This document shows, piece after piece, positions 9,533 through 18,180 of a DNA stretch of 64,000 nucleotides (the stretch's first letter is position 1; every line of letters begins with the position of its first letter). A model generated the notes under the pieces. It did no database searches. It was not told the origin of the DNA and saw only the letters and a program-made list of their open reading frames with translations. Source of the stretch: Bacteroidetes bacterium HGW-Bacteroidetes-16 (lineage in GTDB: Bacteria > Bacteroidota > Bacteroidia > Bacteroidales > F082). Location: positions 40,937 to 104,936 of the forward strand of contig PHDN01000011.1 in assembly GCA_002840975.1 (NCBI GenBank). Reading direction: 5' to 3'. The translations under genes and the position numbers were made by a program.

Positions 9533-9564
9533 TTTGTTTTGCAAAGAAACAAAATATATCTTTG
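9533..9564 (+). promoter_or_regulatory. Bacteroidota-type promoter of the initiator tRNA
   Basis: TTTG at the -33 position and TATCTTTG at the -7 position, separated by 20 bases, match the Bacteroidota sigma-ABfr consensus (TTTG, then TAnnTTTG). The -7 box ends 22 bases before the tRNA, and no other gene on this strand is nearby. Confidence 0.72.
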
Positions 9565-9586
9565 CACCCGCAAATGCAAACCATAT

Positions 9587-9658
<72 letters not shown>

Positions 9659-9841
9659 CAAAGGAAAAAGATCGTCAATAGTCGGTCTTTTTTTGTTAAT
9701 TAAAATTATAAAGCTGCGAATTACCCGAAGGGAACCATTAAAAATCCATCCCAATTAATGTGAATTTGGATGAAAAATGAGTAGCTGTATCAATCTGACC
9801 TCCTCCATCAACCAGCTTCCGCCACCATCAAAATAGATGGA

Positions 9842-9872
9842 TTGTATTATTCGAATATAACCAGTATTTTTG
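9842..9872 (+). promoter_or_regulatory. Promoter of the ACP/KAS III operon
   Basis: TTG, 20 bases, then TATTTTTG: a good match to the Bacteroidota -33/-7 consensus. Transcription would begin near base 9879, which leaves only about nine bases of leader before the chosen ACP start codon. Confidence 0.62.
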
Positions 9873-9887
9873 CACAAAATGATAACA

Positions 9888-10130
9888 ATGAACATTAGTG
9901 ACTTTATTGCTAAAGTAGAAGCCGAGTTTGAAGATGTAGAACCCGGCACACTTACTCCGAGTACCATACTAAAAGAAGCCTTCACCTGGGATTCGGTGAA
10001 CGCGTTGATTTTTTTAGCTCACGTAAATGTAGAATATGATGTGGAAATCAGTGCCAACGAGCTGATTGAGGCTGTATCGATAAACGATTTATACGAACTG
10101 GTAGAATCAAAATTGATTAAAATAGCGTAA
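9888..10130 (+). CDS. Acyl carrier protein (specialised)
   Basis: An 80-residue acidic helical protein with the phosphopantetheine motif DSVNAL (serine near residue 33), so a dedicated acyl carrier protein and not the main fatty-acid AcpP, whose motif is usually DSLD. Two alternative starts lie upstream (nine and eighteen bases); MNISDFIAKVE was chosen because the promoter's predicted start site leaves no leader for the others. The stop is directly followed by the KAS III start, showing tight coupling. Likely role: carry the short acyl chain made by the next two enzymes. Confidence 0.83.
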   Translation: MNISDFIAKVEAEFEDVEPGTLTPSTILKEAFTWDSVNALIFLAHVNVEYDVEISANELIEAVSINDLYELVESKLIKIA

Positions 10131-11198
10131 ATGGCCCTCTTTTCGGTTCCGGATATAAAAATTTCAGGAATAGCAGCCTGCGTGCCCGAGGATGTGTACC
10201 ATAACTGTGAGTACGATTGGGTGGAGGAAAAAGAACGCGCTACCCTCATCAGAACCATCGGTGTAGAACAAAAACGCCATGCCCGAAAAGGCACCACTAC
10301 CGCGGACCTGTGTTATGATGCTGCCGAAAAATTACTGGAATTGCTTCGCTGGGAACGAAAAGACATCGAGTTGGTCATCTTCGTTTCACAATCACGTGAT
10401 TATATTATTCCCGCAACAGCGGGATTGTTGCAGGACCGGTTGAGATTGTCTCACGCTACCATGGCGTTCGATATCGGACTGGGTTGTTCGGGCTATGTAT
10501 ATGGACTTTCTGTAATTGGAAGCCTGATGTCCACAGGCCGGATAAAAAAAGCCTTGCTGTTTACCGGTGATATTTCAACCCTCAACACATCCTTCCGCGA
10601 CAAAAGCGCTTTTCCTCTTTTTGGTGATGCAGGAACGGCCACAGCCCTCGAATACAGTCCGGGCGCCAAGCCAATGGTGTTCAACTTACAAACCGATGGA
10701 TCAGGATACGATGCCATTCTCATTCCCGATGGGGGCATCCGGAATTTTGCCGACAAAGAAACCTCGTTTGAGTACCATAAAATAAGCGAAGGCATTTATC
10801 GAAATGGTTTCAACATCGCACTGGATGGTATTCAGGTGTTCAATTTTTCGCTGCGCGAAGTGAAACGAAATGTAAACCGGTTGATGGAGTTTGCCGGGAC
10901 TTCCCTGGATGAGGTGGACTACCTGGTGCTTCATCAGGCCAATAAGTTGATGAACGAGACCATCCGTAAACAACTAAAATTATCACCCGTGAAAGTACCG
11001 CTTTCGCTGAAAGAATACGGAAACACCAGCTCGGCTTCCATTCCTTTAACGATGGTCACCCAGATCAGGGAAGAGCTGGAGGCAGGTACATCGCGGCTGT
11101 TGCTTTCGGGCTTTGGCGTTGGCCTTTCGTGGGGATCGGTGTTACTGGAAACCGACCACCTCCAATGTCCTGTTATATTGGTACATCCTAATCCATAA
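10131..11198 (+). CDS. 3-oxoacyl-ACP synthase III family protein
   Basis: A 355-residue thiolase-fold condensing enzyme of the FabH family. The Cys-His-Asn triad is intact: C119 in LGCSGYVYGL, His in LVLHQANKLM and Asn in YGNTSSASIP. KAS III enzymes join an acyl-CoA starter to malonyl-ACP. Placed between a private ACP and an SDR reductase within a glycan cluster, this copy probably makes a short beta-ketoacyl-ACP for sugar acylation rather than starting bulk fatty-acid synthesis. That role is inferred from context; the family is secure. Confidence 0.87.
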   Translation: MALFSVPDIKISGIAACVPEDVYHNCEYDWVEEKERATLIRTIGVEQKRHARKGTTTADLCYDAAEKLLELLRWERKDIELVIFVSQSRDYIIPATAGLLQDRLRLSHATMAFDIGLGCSGYVYGLSVIGSLMSTGRIKKALLFTGDISTLNTSFRDKSAFPLFGDAGTATALEYSPGAKPMVFNLQTDGSGYDAILIPDGGIRNFADKETSFEYHKISEGIYRNGFNIALDGIQVFNFSLREVKRNVNRLMEFAGTSLDEVDYLVLHQANKLMNETIRKQLKLSPVKVPLSLKEYGNTSSASIPLTMVTQIREELEAGTSRLLLSGFGVGLSWGSVLLETDHLQCPVILVHPNP

Positions 11199-11202
11199 CG
11201 CC

Positions 11203-11952
11203 ATGAACTTTTGTAACCTTACCGGAAAAACCATCCTGATCACCGGAGCCTCCTCTGGTATTGGCAGGCAAACAGCCATCCTGGTTTCGCAAGTAGGAGC
11301 CAAAGTGATTATTGCCGGACGCGATGAAGCTCGTCTGAAGGAAACCCTTTCCATGATGACTGGCTCTGAACACCAGCTATTTATTGGCGACCTCACAGAA
11401 GAATCATCCATTTTTGAATTGGCAAAAACGGTGCCTGAAATCGATGGGTTGGTTCATGGAGCGGGAATCGTTGGTCCGACACCCACCAAGTTTATCCGTC
11501 AAACAGACATCGACCACTTGTTGCGCATTAACTTTGAAACCCCGGTATTGTTGACATCACGCTTGTTGTTGCAAAAAAAACTGCGCAACAAGGGTTCCGT
11601 TGTCTTTATCTCCACCATCGCCACGCGATCACCCTATTTTGGAGGTGCTTTATATACTTGTGCTAAAGCGGGATTGGAAGCCTATTCACGTTCGTTGGCT
11701 CTCGAACTCGTGAAAAGGGGAATCCGTTCCAACTGTCTGCAACCCGGATTGGTCAACACACCACTCATTAGCCAACCGGCCAGCGAAGGTCAGATAGAGA
11801 TGGTGGAAGAATCGCTGCAACGCTATTTACAAAAATATCCAATGGGTGTAGGAGAAGCAATCGATGTAGCCAATGTTATTTTGTTTTTGCTTTCCGATGA
11901 ATCTGGATGGGTTTCAGGCATATCCATCCCGATGGGTAGTGTAATGCAGTAG
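11203..11952 (+). CDS. SDR family oxidoreductase (FabG-like)
   Basis: A 249-residue short-chain dehydrogenase. It has the nucleotide-binding TGASSGIG at about residues 14-21, a catalytic serine in FISTIA, and YTCAK as the YxxxK motif. The frame is open for another 30 codons upstream but that stretch overlaps the KAS III gene; the ATG five bases after the KAS III stop gives the canonical N-terminus. After KAS III and ACP the obvious reaction is NADPH-dependent reduction of a 3-ketoacyl-ACP to the 3-hydroxyacyl-ACP. A sugar-nucleotide reductase role cannot be excluded. Confidence 0.84.
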   Translation: MNFCNLTGKTILITGASSGIGRQTAILVSQVGAKVIIAGRDEARLKETLSMMTGSEHQLFIGDLTEESSIFELAKTVPEIDGLVHGAGIVGPTPTKFIRQTDIDHLLRINFETPVLLTSRLLLQKKLRNKGSVVFISTIATRSPYFGGALYTCAKAGLEAYSRSLALELVKRGIRSNCLQPGLVNTPLISQPASEGQIEMVEESLQRYLQKYPMGVGEAIDVANVILFLLSDESGWVSGISIPMGSVMQ

Positions 11953-11991
11953 TTAGAAATCGTTTACTTTAGCCGTTAAAACCATGCTGCC

Positions 11992-12912
11992 ATGACCAAA
12001 GATTTTTCAGTAGTTGTACCCGTGTTTAACAGCGCCGACTCGCTTACCGAATTATTTACCCGTTTAAAGGCTTTTTTTGAAGGACAAAAGAAAAGTTTTG
12101 AAGTGATTTTTGTGGAAGATGGGGGAGATGATGGCAGTTGGGAAGTGCTGGGAAAGCTCAAAGAAAATTTTCCGGACTTGATTAAAGCCATCAAACTCGA
12201 CCGCAACTTTGGTCAGCACAACGCGACCTTGTGTGGATTCGGTTTTGCCAAAGGAAACCAAATTGTCACCATCGATGACGACCTGCAACATCCTCCGGAG
12301 GAAATCATAAAACTGATTCATCAGGCTGAAAAGGAACAAAGTGTTATCACCTATGGGATTTATTCCAAAAAGCAACACTCATTTGCACGCAACATACTGA
12401 GTAAAAGTGTTAAAACCTCGTCTAAGCTTTTTCATAACGGGGCTGAAAACGGTTCTTCTTTTCGACTGATCGACAGGAAAATAGTCCAAAAAGTGCTTGA
12501 TCATCAGGTAAGTTTCGTCTTTATCGATGAAATCATCTATTGGTATACCGATAAGATTGCCTTCGTGGAAGTGAACCATGTGAAACGCGAACATAACCAA
12601 TCGGGGTACAATCCGATGCGGTTATTTATGATGGCCGCCAACCTCACCTATTTTTACACCAATATCCCACTTAAAATTATGGTCTACAGTGGATTTATCA
12701 TTTCCTTCTTTTCTTTTATAACAGCCATCAAATTCATTATTCAGAAAATATTTTTTAATGTACCGCTTGGGTATACTTCGGTGATTGTCACCATATTATT
12801 TTCAACCAGCATCATTGTTTTTAGCCTGGGAGTGATTGGTGGATATTTAAGCAGGATACAAACCGTTCAAAATAAGAAGCCACCTTATCATATCAGCAAG
12901 GTTCTGGATTGA
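11992..12912 (+). CDS. GT2 glycosyltransferase with membrane anchor (GtrB-like)
   Basis: A 306-residue family 2 glycosyltransferase. The cytosolic catalytic domain has VVVPVFNSADS, FVEDGGDDG and the metal-binding TIDDDLQHPPEE. Two membrane helices lie at about residues 230-255 and 265-290. This is the layout of GtrB/ArnC-type enzymes that load a sugar onto undecaprenyl phosphate for transfer on the far side of the membrane. It starts 39 bases after the SDR gene on the same strand. The sugar is unknown; the aminotransferase and GNAT further along suggest an acylated amino-deoxyhexose. Confidence 0.84.
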   Translation: MTKDFSVVVPVFNSADSLTELFTRLKAFFEGQKKSFEVIFVEDGGDDGSWEVLGKLKENFPDLIKAIKLDRNFGQHNATLCGFGFAKGNQIVTIDDDLQHPPEEIIKLIHQAEKEQSVITYGIYSKKQHSFARNILSKSVKTSSKLFHNGAENGSSFRLIDRKIVQKVLDHQVSFVFIDEIIYWYTDKIAFVEVNHVKREHNQSGYNPMRLFMMAANLTYFYTNIPLKIMVYSGFIISFFSFITAIKFIIQKIFFNVPLGYTSVIVTILFSTSIIVFSLGVIGGYLSRIQTVQNKKPPYHISKVLD

Positions 12913-12974
12913 CGGGGCGATTTTTCAATGGTTGAGTCGACTCGGTAAGATGCCTTTAGAATGGCAAAAGATAC

Positions 12975-14042
12975 TTACAAATCGCTAAATCCGGTTAGTT
13001 TTTTTGGATTGAAAATTTTAAGATACGTTTTTGCCAACATCAATGGCCAACGGCTCAGGATGCGCTCTCGCAAGGTATAGGGAAAATGATCAACTATTTT
13101 TGTCAGCAACCTCAACTTCCATGCAATGACAATACCCGGGAAAGCCAGTAAGTAAACCCATAGACCGGGATGCTTGTATTCACGCTGATATCCGGCCAGT
13201 TCGGCATACTTTCCCGCGGCAGCATCCGCAATTTTAATTTGCCTTGTGGTTAGCTCTTTTTTGTATACGCCAATTTTATCGGGATTGATTTTTTTAAACA
13301 AACCGGAATGGAATTTCCGGAAAACTTCTGATTTTGATATTTCATTATCCAAATCGGCTTGTTTGTAAAAGTCGAATATCTGCGGATCGAATGGAACTCC
13401 GGTAAATTCACATAAGCGTTTCATCTCCTTTTCAGGATGCATGACCAGGTCTTCATATTTAATTTCGATGTGTGTACCGGGGTGTTTTTTCACCATTTCA
13501 CGAAAGTGCTTTACAAACAAACGCCATTTAAATACCACGAGCGAAATCATGGGCAGTTCAAAATCCACATTGCGCACCGAGACAAAATGGTCGCGATAAT
13601 CGCGGGTAATATGGATGAATTTGGCGTTGGGAAAAATGTTAGCCAATCGCTCGGTATAAATAGTATAGCCCGGGTTTTTATCCCCAAAAAACAGGATATC
13701 GCCCTTGGGGTAAATGGATTGATATTGCATGTAAACCACCTTGCAGATATCACCATAGGTATGGTTTCCCACGAAGGGAAGCAAAGCCTTTCTTAACGCT
13801 TCAGGCGAGATATTCCAGGTCGAGAACAGCCATTGTTTCTGAACATCCGCAGCAAAAGCATCTATCAGGTCCATGGTCCAGTTGGTGACCTTTCCGTAGC
13901 GGGAATACAGGTTTACAACAAATTGTGATTCAGGTGGTATCACCACATGCGCGTTGGCATCAAACAAAGTCCGAAGCAACGTGGTTCCTGAACGAGGTCG
14001 TCCGACAATGAAGAAAAAAGGGAGGTCGTGTGAAGTGGTCAT
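12975..14042 (-). CDS. PAPS-dependent sulfotransferase (first copy)
   Basis: A 355-residue sulfotransferase family protein. The 5'-phosphosulfate loop is GRPRSGTTLLRTLF near the N-terminus and the 3'-phosphate binding segment is HITRDYRDHFVSV at about residue 145. It should transfer sulfate from PAPS to a hydroxyl or amine on a glycan or lipid. The last 90 residues contain hydrophobic stretches (WVYLLAFPGIVIAWKL) that may touch the membrane. A close paralogue is encoded near 38 kb, and both copies sit next to radical SAM genes of one family. Its stop is only 62 bases from the convergent GT2 gene. Confidence 0.82.
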   Translation of the reverse strand: MTTSHDLPFFFIVGRPRSGTTLLRTLFDANAHVVIPPESQFVVNLYSRYGKVTNWTMDLIDAFAADVQKQWLFSTWNISPEALRKALLPFVGNHTYGDICKVVYMQYQSIYPKGDILFFGDKNPGYTIYTERLANIFPNAKFIHITRDYRDHFVSVRNVDFELPMISLVVFKWRLFVKHFREMVKKHPGTHIEIKYEDLVMHPEKEMKRLCEFTGVPFDPQIFDFYKQADLDNEISKSEVFRKFHSGLFKKINPDKIGVYKKELTTRQIKIADAAAGKYAELAGYQREYKHPGLWVYLLAFPGIVIAWKLRLLTKIVDHFPYTLRERILSRWPLMLAKTYLKIFNPKKLTGFSDL

Positions 14043-14065
14043 AAGTTAGTTTAGAATATGCCTTT

Positions 14066-15448
14066 TTACCTGTTTAATGGCAGCCCATTCAGCATGTTGT
14101 TGATATCCAAAGGAGACTTTTTATTTCCAAAAGCCGTATTGTGCCGTTCCATATTCGAAGTAAAAGCCCAGGTGGCAGCCTTGGCACTCTTGGTGGCCTT
14201 GAGGGTTTTCAGCATCTTTTTATACAAGGTTTTTTCATTCCACATCATGCTCCAGCATGCGTGCATGGTTTCCATTAACTCTTCAGGCGACATCAGTTTG
14301 GGTTGATGGATCACCTCTAAAAAATGATAATGCTTCCAGTCTTCAGGAAAATTAGTGAAGAGCAATCTGTTTTCTTTTTCCAACCTTTCAAACAAACGCG
14401 TTCCCGGCAAAGGCGTGATAATGGTGGCCTGCATGGCATCAATCCCTGATTGGATGGCATAATTGGCCCTGTTTTCAAGATCCTGTATCGTATCAGAATC
14501 CAGACCAAAAACCAAGGCGCCCAGCACGCTGATGCCATGTGAATGAATTTTTTTAAACGCCTCTTCATAATGTTCGACGCCAATTTTCAGGTTCATCTTT
14601 TTATTGGTTTCCTGAAGCTGTTCTACTTTTTCGGATTCGATGCCAATCAAAATCATTTTACATCCGCTTTCAGCGGCATACTTCAGCACCTCATCTTGGT
14701 CGGCTATGTTGAGTGAAGCCTGACAATACCAATCCTTTTTAATGCCACGGGCAATCATGCCCTTAAAAAGCTGAAGAGCCCTTTCGGCAGAAGCCTTGTT
14801 GTAACCAATGATGTTGTCATCTACAAAAAACAAATGCTCGCTGGTGATGGTCTCGAGTTCGTCCAGCACATCCCCTATCGGGCGTGCCCGATAGTGATTG
14901 CCATTAAAGGTGTGCACAGAACAAAAATCGCAATTCATCGGACAGCCTCTTGTAGTCTGAATATTTGAATAAGCATAACCCGGATTAAACAGGTCCCTGC
15001 GTGGCCATACGGCATTTTCCAATGGAAGCTGATCGCCATAATAACGCTTTTTCAGCTTATCTTCCTTGAAATCGGTGAGCACTTTTGCCCAGACGGCTTC
15101 AGCTTCTCCCACCACGACGGAATCGGCATATTGTACAGCTTCATCAGGCCTCATACTCACATGTATCCCGCCAAGAACCGTTTTTATGCCTTTCGATCTG
15201 TAAATTTCAGAAATCTGATAGGCCCGATTGGCAGCTGATGTAAGGGCGGTTATCCCGACAAAATCGGCAGGCGTATATTGAAACTCCCCGAAGTTTTCGT
15301 CCAGAATTTCTATGTCCCATTCATCCGGGGTGAGCCCTGCAATAAGTCCTAAACCCAGTGGAGGCGAAATAGTGCTGGTGTCGAACAATGCATCCCGCTT
15401 ATACGGGTTCAGTGGATTGATCAGTAATAATTTCTTTTTCTTTTTCAA
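14066..15448 (-). CDS. B12-binding radical SAM protein (copy 1)
   Basis: A protein of about 460 residues with an N-terminal cobalamin-binding Rossmann domain (ADFVGITALTSAANRA, GGIHVSMRPDEA) and a radical SAM TIM barrel whose cluster motif is CPMNCDFC (CX3CX2C). Such enzymes often methylate unactivated carbons or remodel lipids and sugars. The frame extends to a GTG at 15511, but a -7 box at 15471-15478 implies a later start; the TTG chosen gives MKKKKKLLLINPLN, which matches the paralogues MTKRNKLLLINPL and MTKKLLLINP. No DxHxxG cobalamin motif is seen, as in BchE-like members. It lies 23 bases upstream of the sulfotransferase. Confidence 0.82.
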   Translation of the reverse strand: MKKKKKLLLINPLNPYKRDALFDTSTISPPLGLGLIAGLTPDEWDIEILDENFGEFQYTPADFVGITALTSAANRAYQISEIYRSKGIKTVLGGIHVSMRPDEAVQYADSVVVGEAEAVWAKVLTDFKEDKLKKRYYGDQLPLENAVWPRRDLFNPGYAYSNIQTTRGCPMNCDFCSVHTFNGNHYRARPIGDVLDELETITSEHLFFVDDNIIGYNKASAERALQLFKGMIARGIKKDWYCQASLNIADQDEVLKYAAESGCKMILIGIESEKVEQLQETNKKMNLKIGVEHYEEAFKKIHSHGISVLGALVFGLDSDTIQDLENRANYAIQSGIDAMQATIITPLPGTRLFERLEKENRLLFTNFPEDWKHYHFLEVIHQPKLMSPEELMETMHACWSMMWNEKTLYKKMLKTLKATKSAKAATWAFTSNMERHNTAFGNKKSPLDINNMLNGLPLNR

Positions 15449-15470
15449 ATTTCGACTTTTGATACCTGCA

Positions 15471-15478
15471 CAAAAGTA
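15471..15478 (-). promoter_or_regulatory. -7 box (TACTTTTG) before radical SAM copy 1
   Basis: On the minus strand TACTTTTG fits TAnnTTTG. Initiation about seven bases downstream would place the transcript start between the GTG and the TTG candidate starts, favouring the TTG. No clear -33 TTTG is seen. Confidence 0.45.
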
Positions 15479-15616
15479 ATATTTTTTGTGAACAGGTTTG
15501 GCTTTCAGCACCCGGGTGAGCCTCCCGGCCTGTCTCTGTTATGCGTGAGAAATGAGTATGACAACTGCCAACAAAAGGGATATTGCTAATTCAATACAAG
15601 GTAAACAGGAAAAATC

Positions 15617-15624
15617 TATTTTTG
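15617..15624 (+). promoter_or_regulatory. -7 box (TATTTTTG) before the GNAT gene
   Basis: TATTTTTG matches the Bacteroidota -7 consensus and lies about 46 bases before the GNAT start codon. It falls inside the upstream extension of that reading frame, which supports the later start. A -33 element is not obvious. Confidence 0.45.
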
Positions 15625-15669
15625 CGATCGCTAAGGATATTTTCAAACTTCGGCTTTGAGCCACATGCT

Positions 15670-16344
15670 ATGATTTTGACTAAAGGAAATATTTCATTCA
15701 GAAGGTTAACCATCGATGATATCGAGCTGGTTAGAAACTGGAGAAACTCACAGCAGATTAATCAATACATGGCATTTCGTGATTATATTACCCCTGAAAT
15801 GCAAGTGGCATGGTTTCATTCCATCAACAACATGAATAACCTCTATTTTATCATAGAATATAAAAATGAAAAAGTAGGAGTTTTTAATGGAAAGGACATT
15901 AATTGGGAACAAGGAACCATGGAAACGGGTATCTTCATTGCCGAGGAAAAACATGTGAACACCGAACTGCCCTTATTAGCCGTATTATCGTTTGGGGAAA
16001 TCGGGTTAAGCATTTTTAATATGACCAGTTATGCCCACATGTTAAAATCGAACAAACGCGCTATCCGATACAACAAAATGTTGGGTTTTGAATTGTGCGA
16101 GGGTCAGGAAGAATTTGAAAATCAACTATACGTGTTAAACAGGGAACGTTTTTTTCAACGGACAAAGTTGCTTAAAAAAGCCCTTTTTAAAATTATGGGA
16201 GTGACAGAAACCATACTGGTTTTCGAAAGAGAAGATATGGAAAGCGGCCTCAAGGATTTTCTCATGGAGCAAGTAAATCCCTCCATGATTGGAGAGGTTG
16301 TTGAAACCAAGGATTCTGTTATCCTTCGTTTTCGCACCATGTAG
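15670..16344 (+). CDS. GNAT acyltransferase (sugar N-acyltransferase-like)
   Basis: A 224-residue GNAT-fold protein. The opening ISFRRLTIDDIELVRNWRN and the pattern around NKRAIRYNKMLGF are those of small acetyltransferases such as PseH, which N-acylate 4-amino sugars of nucleotide-activated deoxyhexoses. The start was placed at MILTKGNISFRR because a -7 promoter box lies within the upstream open frame. The gene precedes a WecE-type aminotransferase by 44 bases. The donor may be acetyl-CoA, or the acyl-ACP made by the KAS III/SDR/ACP set; this is inference. The last 70 residues are not part of the core fold. Confidence 0.72.
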   Translation: MILTKGNISFRRLTIDDIELVRNWRNSQQINQYMAFRDYITPEMQVAWFHSINNMNNLYFIIEYKNEKVGVFNGKDINWEQGTMETGIFIAEEKHVNTELPLLAVLSFGEIGLSIFNMTSYAHMLKSNKRAIRYNKMLGFELCEGQEEFENQLYVLNRERFFQRTKLLKKALFKIMGVTETILVFEREDMESGLKDFLMEQVNPSMIGEVVETKDSVILRFRTM

Positions 16345-16359
16345 GTACGACGAAAAATT

Positions 16360-16367
16360 TATCTTTG
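16360..16367 (+). promoter_or_regulatory. -7 box (TATCTTTG) before the WecE-type gene
   Basis: TATCTTTG matches the -7 consensus 21 bases upstream of the chosen ATG. It lies inside an apparent eight-codon N-terminal extension of the frame, so it argues for the shorter protein. Confidence 0.5.
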
Positions 16368-16388
16368 CCACGGATTTCAACCCGTTTT

Positions 16389-17540
16389 ATGAAAATACCA
16401 TTTAACAAGCCCTATTGTCAGGGCAAGGAACTTGAGTACATTAAGTCAGCAATGGATTTTGGCCACATTTCGGGCAATGGTATTTTTACACAAAAAGTGC
16501 ATGCGTTTTTCGAGCAGCGTTATGGCTACAAAAAGACATTTATGACCACCTCGTGTACCGATGCCTTCGAGATGGCGGTCATGCTAATGGACCTCAAACC
16601 AGGCGATGAGGTCATTATGCCTTCTTTCACCTTTGTTTCCACCACGAACCCGTTTATTTTAAAGGGTGCACGCATCGTGTTTGCCGATACCCTGCCCAAT
16701 CATCCCAACATCGATTTGGATGAAGCAGAAAAGCTCATCACCAGGAAAACCAGGGTGTTGGTTGTGATGCATTACGGCGGGGTAGCTGTCGACATGGACA
16801 AAGCCGTTGCGTTGGCAAAAAAATACAATCTGGTTCTTATTGAAGACGTAGCCCATGCCATCGATTCGTATTACAAGGGAATACCATTGGGTAGTTTTGG
16901 CCATTTTGCCGCCTTTTCGTTTCACGAAACTAAGAATATCAGTTGTGGTGAAGGTGGCTTATTGATTATTAATGATGAAAAATACATCGCCAGGGCTGAG
17001 ATTGTGTGGGAAAAAGGAACCAACCGAAGTGCGTTTTCAAGGGGTGAAGTAAGTAAATACGAATGGGTGGACGTTGGCTCATCATTTGTCCCATCAGAGA
17101 TAATTGCTGCCGTATTGTGTGCTCAGATCAACATGATTGACGAAATCCAGCAACAGCGAATTCTGCTTTGGGAGAGGTACTTTACTAACCTGGCTCCACT
17201 CGCTAAAAAAGGGTACATTGCCCTGGACGATCTACCTGATTATGCCACCAACAATGGCCACCTGTTCTATTTTCTGATGAAGGATCAGCAATCAAGAAAC
17301 CACCTGTTGCAATTCCTGAATGATCATGCTGTTCATGCAGTTTTTCATTATCTGCCGCTACACAAGAGCCCGTATTATGCCGACAAGCACGATGGACGTA
17401 TGTTGCCAAACACCCAAAAATATACCGACACTCTCATACGCCTGCCTATGTTCTTCGAGTTGACTCCCGATGCAGTGGATTTTATTTGCGGAATTGTAGG
17501 TCAGTTTTTTGAAGAAAAACCAGCCGGCTACTTCTCGTAA
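16389..17540 (+). CDS. DegT/DnrJ aminotransferase (WecE/RffA-like)
   Basis: A 383-residue PLP enzyme of the sugar aminotransferase family. The N-terminus IPFNKPYCQGKELEYI, the stretch DLKPGDEVIMPSFTFVST and the PLP lysine context SFHETKNISCGEGG closely resemble WecE/RffA, which converts dTDP-4-keto-6-deoxyglucose to dTDP-4-amino-4,6-dideoxygalactose. With the adjacent GNAT it would yield an N-acylated 4-amino-deoxysugar donor for a surface glycan. The 3' end overlaps the convergent nadD by 13 bases. Confidence 0.85.
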   Translation: MKIPFNKPYCQGKELEYIKSAMDFGHISGNGIFTQKVHAFFEQRYGYKKTFMTTSCTDAFEMAVMLMDLKPGDEVIMPSFTFVSTTNPFILKGARIVFADTLPNHPNIDLDEAEKLITRKTRVLVVMHYGGVAVDMDKAVALAKKYNLVLIEDVAHAIDSYYKGIPLGSFGHFAAFSFHETKNISCGEGGLLIINDEKYIARAEIVWEKGTNRSAFSRGEVSKYEWVDVGSSFVPSEIIAAVLCAQINMIDEIQQQRILLWERYFTNLAPLAKKGYIALDDLPDYATNNGHLFYFLMKDQQSRNHLLQFLNDHAVHAVFHYLPLHKSPYYADKHDGRMLPNTQKYTDTLIRLPMFFELTPDAVDFICGIVGQFFEEKPAGYFS

Positions 17541-18115
17541 AAATGCATCTCCAGGATGTATTGATAAACTTTTTCCGGAAGCCAAAAACTCATGTCTTTT
17601 TTTTGATGGATGGCTTTACGGATAAAACTGGAAGAAATTTCCATTTGAGGAGCTTTAAAAAGGGCAATTGACGGGTGATTTGCGTAATCACCCAAAGCGT
17701 ATCCGGGACGGGGATAAACATAAAATCGGGTTTGACTTAACAACACCTGAAAGTTCTTCCATTTGTGGAATTTTTCGAAAATATCACTACCACTGATGAG
17801 AATAAATTCCCGGTTTGGATATTTTTCCTGAATATAGGTTAGCGTGTCGATGGTATAGGAAGGAACAGGCATTTTAAATTCAATATCGGTCACTCCCAAC
17901 TTCGGGTGATCCTCTATGGCCAGTCGAACCAAAGCAAGACGGTGATAATCAGCCAGCAATGTTTTTTTGTCTTTTAAAGGATTTTGGGGCGAAACTACAA
18001 ACCATACCTCATCCAGGTCGGTAAACTCCGCCATGTAGTTGGCTAAAACAAGGTGTCCAACATGAATGGGATTAAATGACCCAAATAATAATCCGGTTTT
18101 TTTAACTTCCTTCAA
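17528..18115 (-). CDS. nadD: Nicotinate-nucleotide adenylyltransferase
   Basis: A 195-residue adenylyltransferase of NAD synthesis (nicotinate mononucleotide plus ATP to deamido-NAD). GLLFGSFNPIHVGHL carries the HxGH nucleotidyltransferase motif and ISSSFIRKAI the C-terminal ISSTxIR motif. No ATG is available; the start is a TTG giving MKEVKKTGLLFGSFNP, the length normal for the family. It lies downstream of yicC and gmk, the usual Bacteroidota order, but with a dehydrogenase gene inserted. Confidence 0.92.
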   Translation of the reverse strand: MKEVKKTGLLFGSFNPIHVGHLVLANYMAEFTDLDEVWFVVSPQNPLKDKKTLLADYHRLALVRLAIEDHPKLGVTDIEFKMPVPSYTIDTLTYIQEKYPNREFILISGSDIFEKFHKWKNFQVLLSQTRFYVYPRPGYALGDYANHPSIALFKAPQMEISSSFIRKAIHQKKDMSFWLPEKVYQYILEMHFYEK

Positions 18116-18180
18116 AGTGTATGTTTTAAAACTTCATAGATTCATCTTTTTAAAATTCCCAACTTTGGCAACATATGTTT

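Noticed and set aside
15449..15511. GTG start for radical SAM copy 1, adding 21 residues
   Set aside because: The added part has no counterpart in the three paralogues and lies upstream of the likely transcription start.
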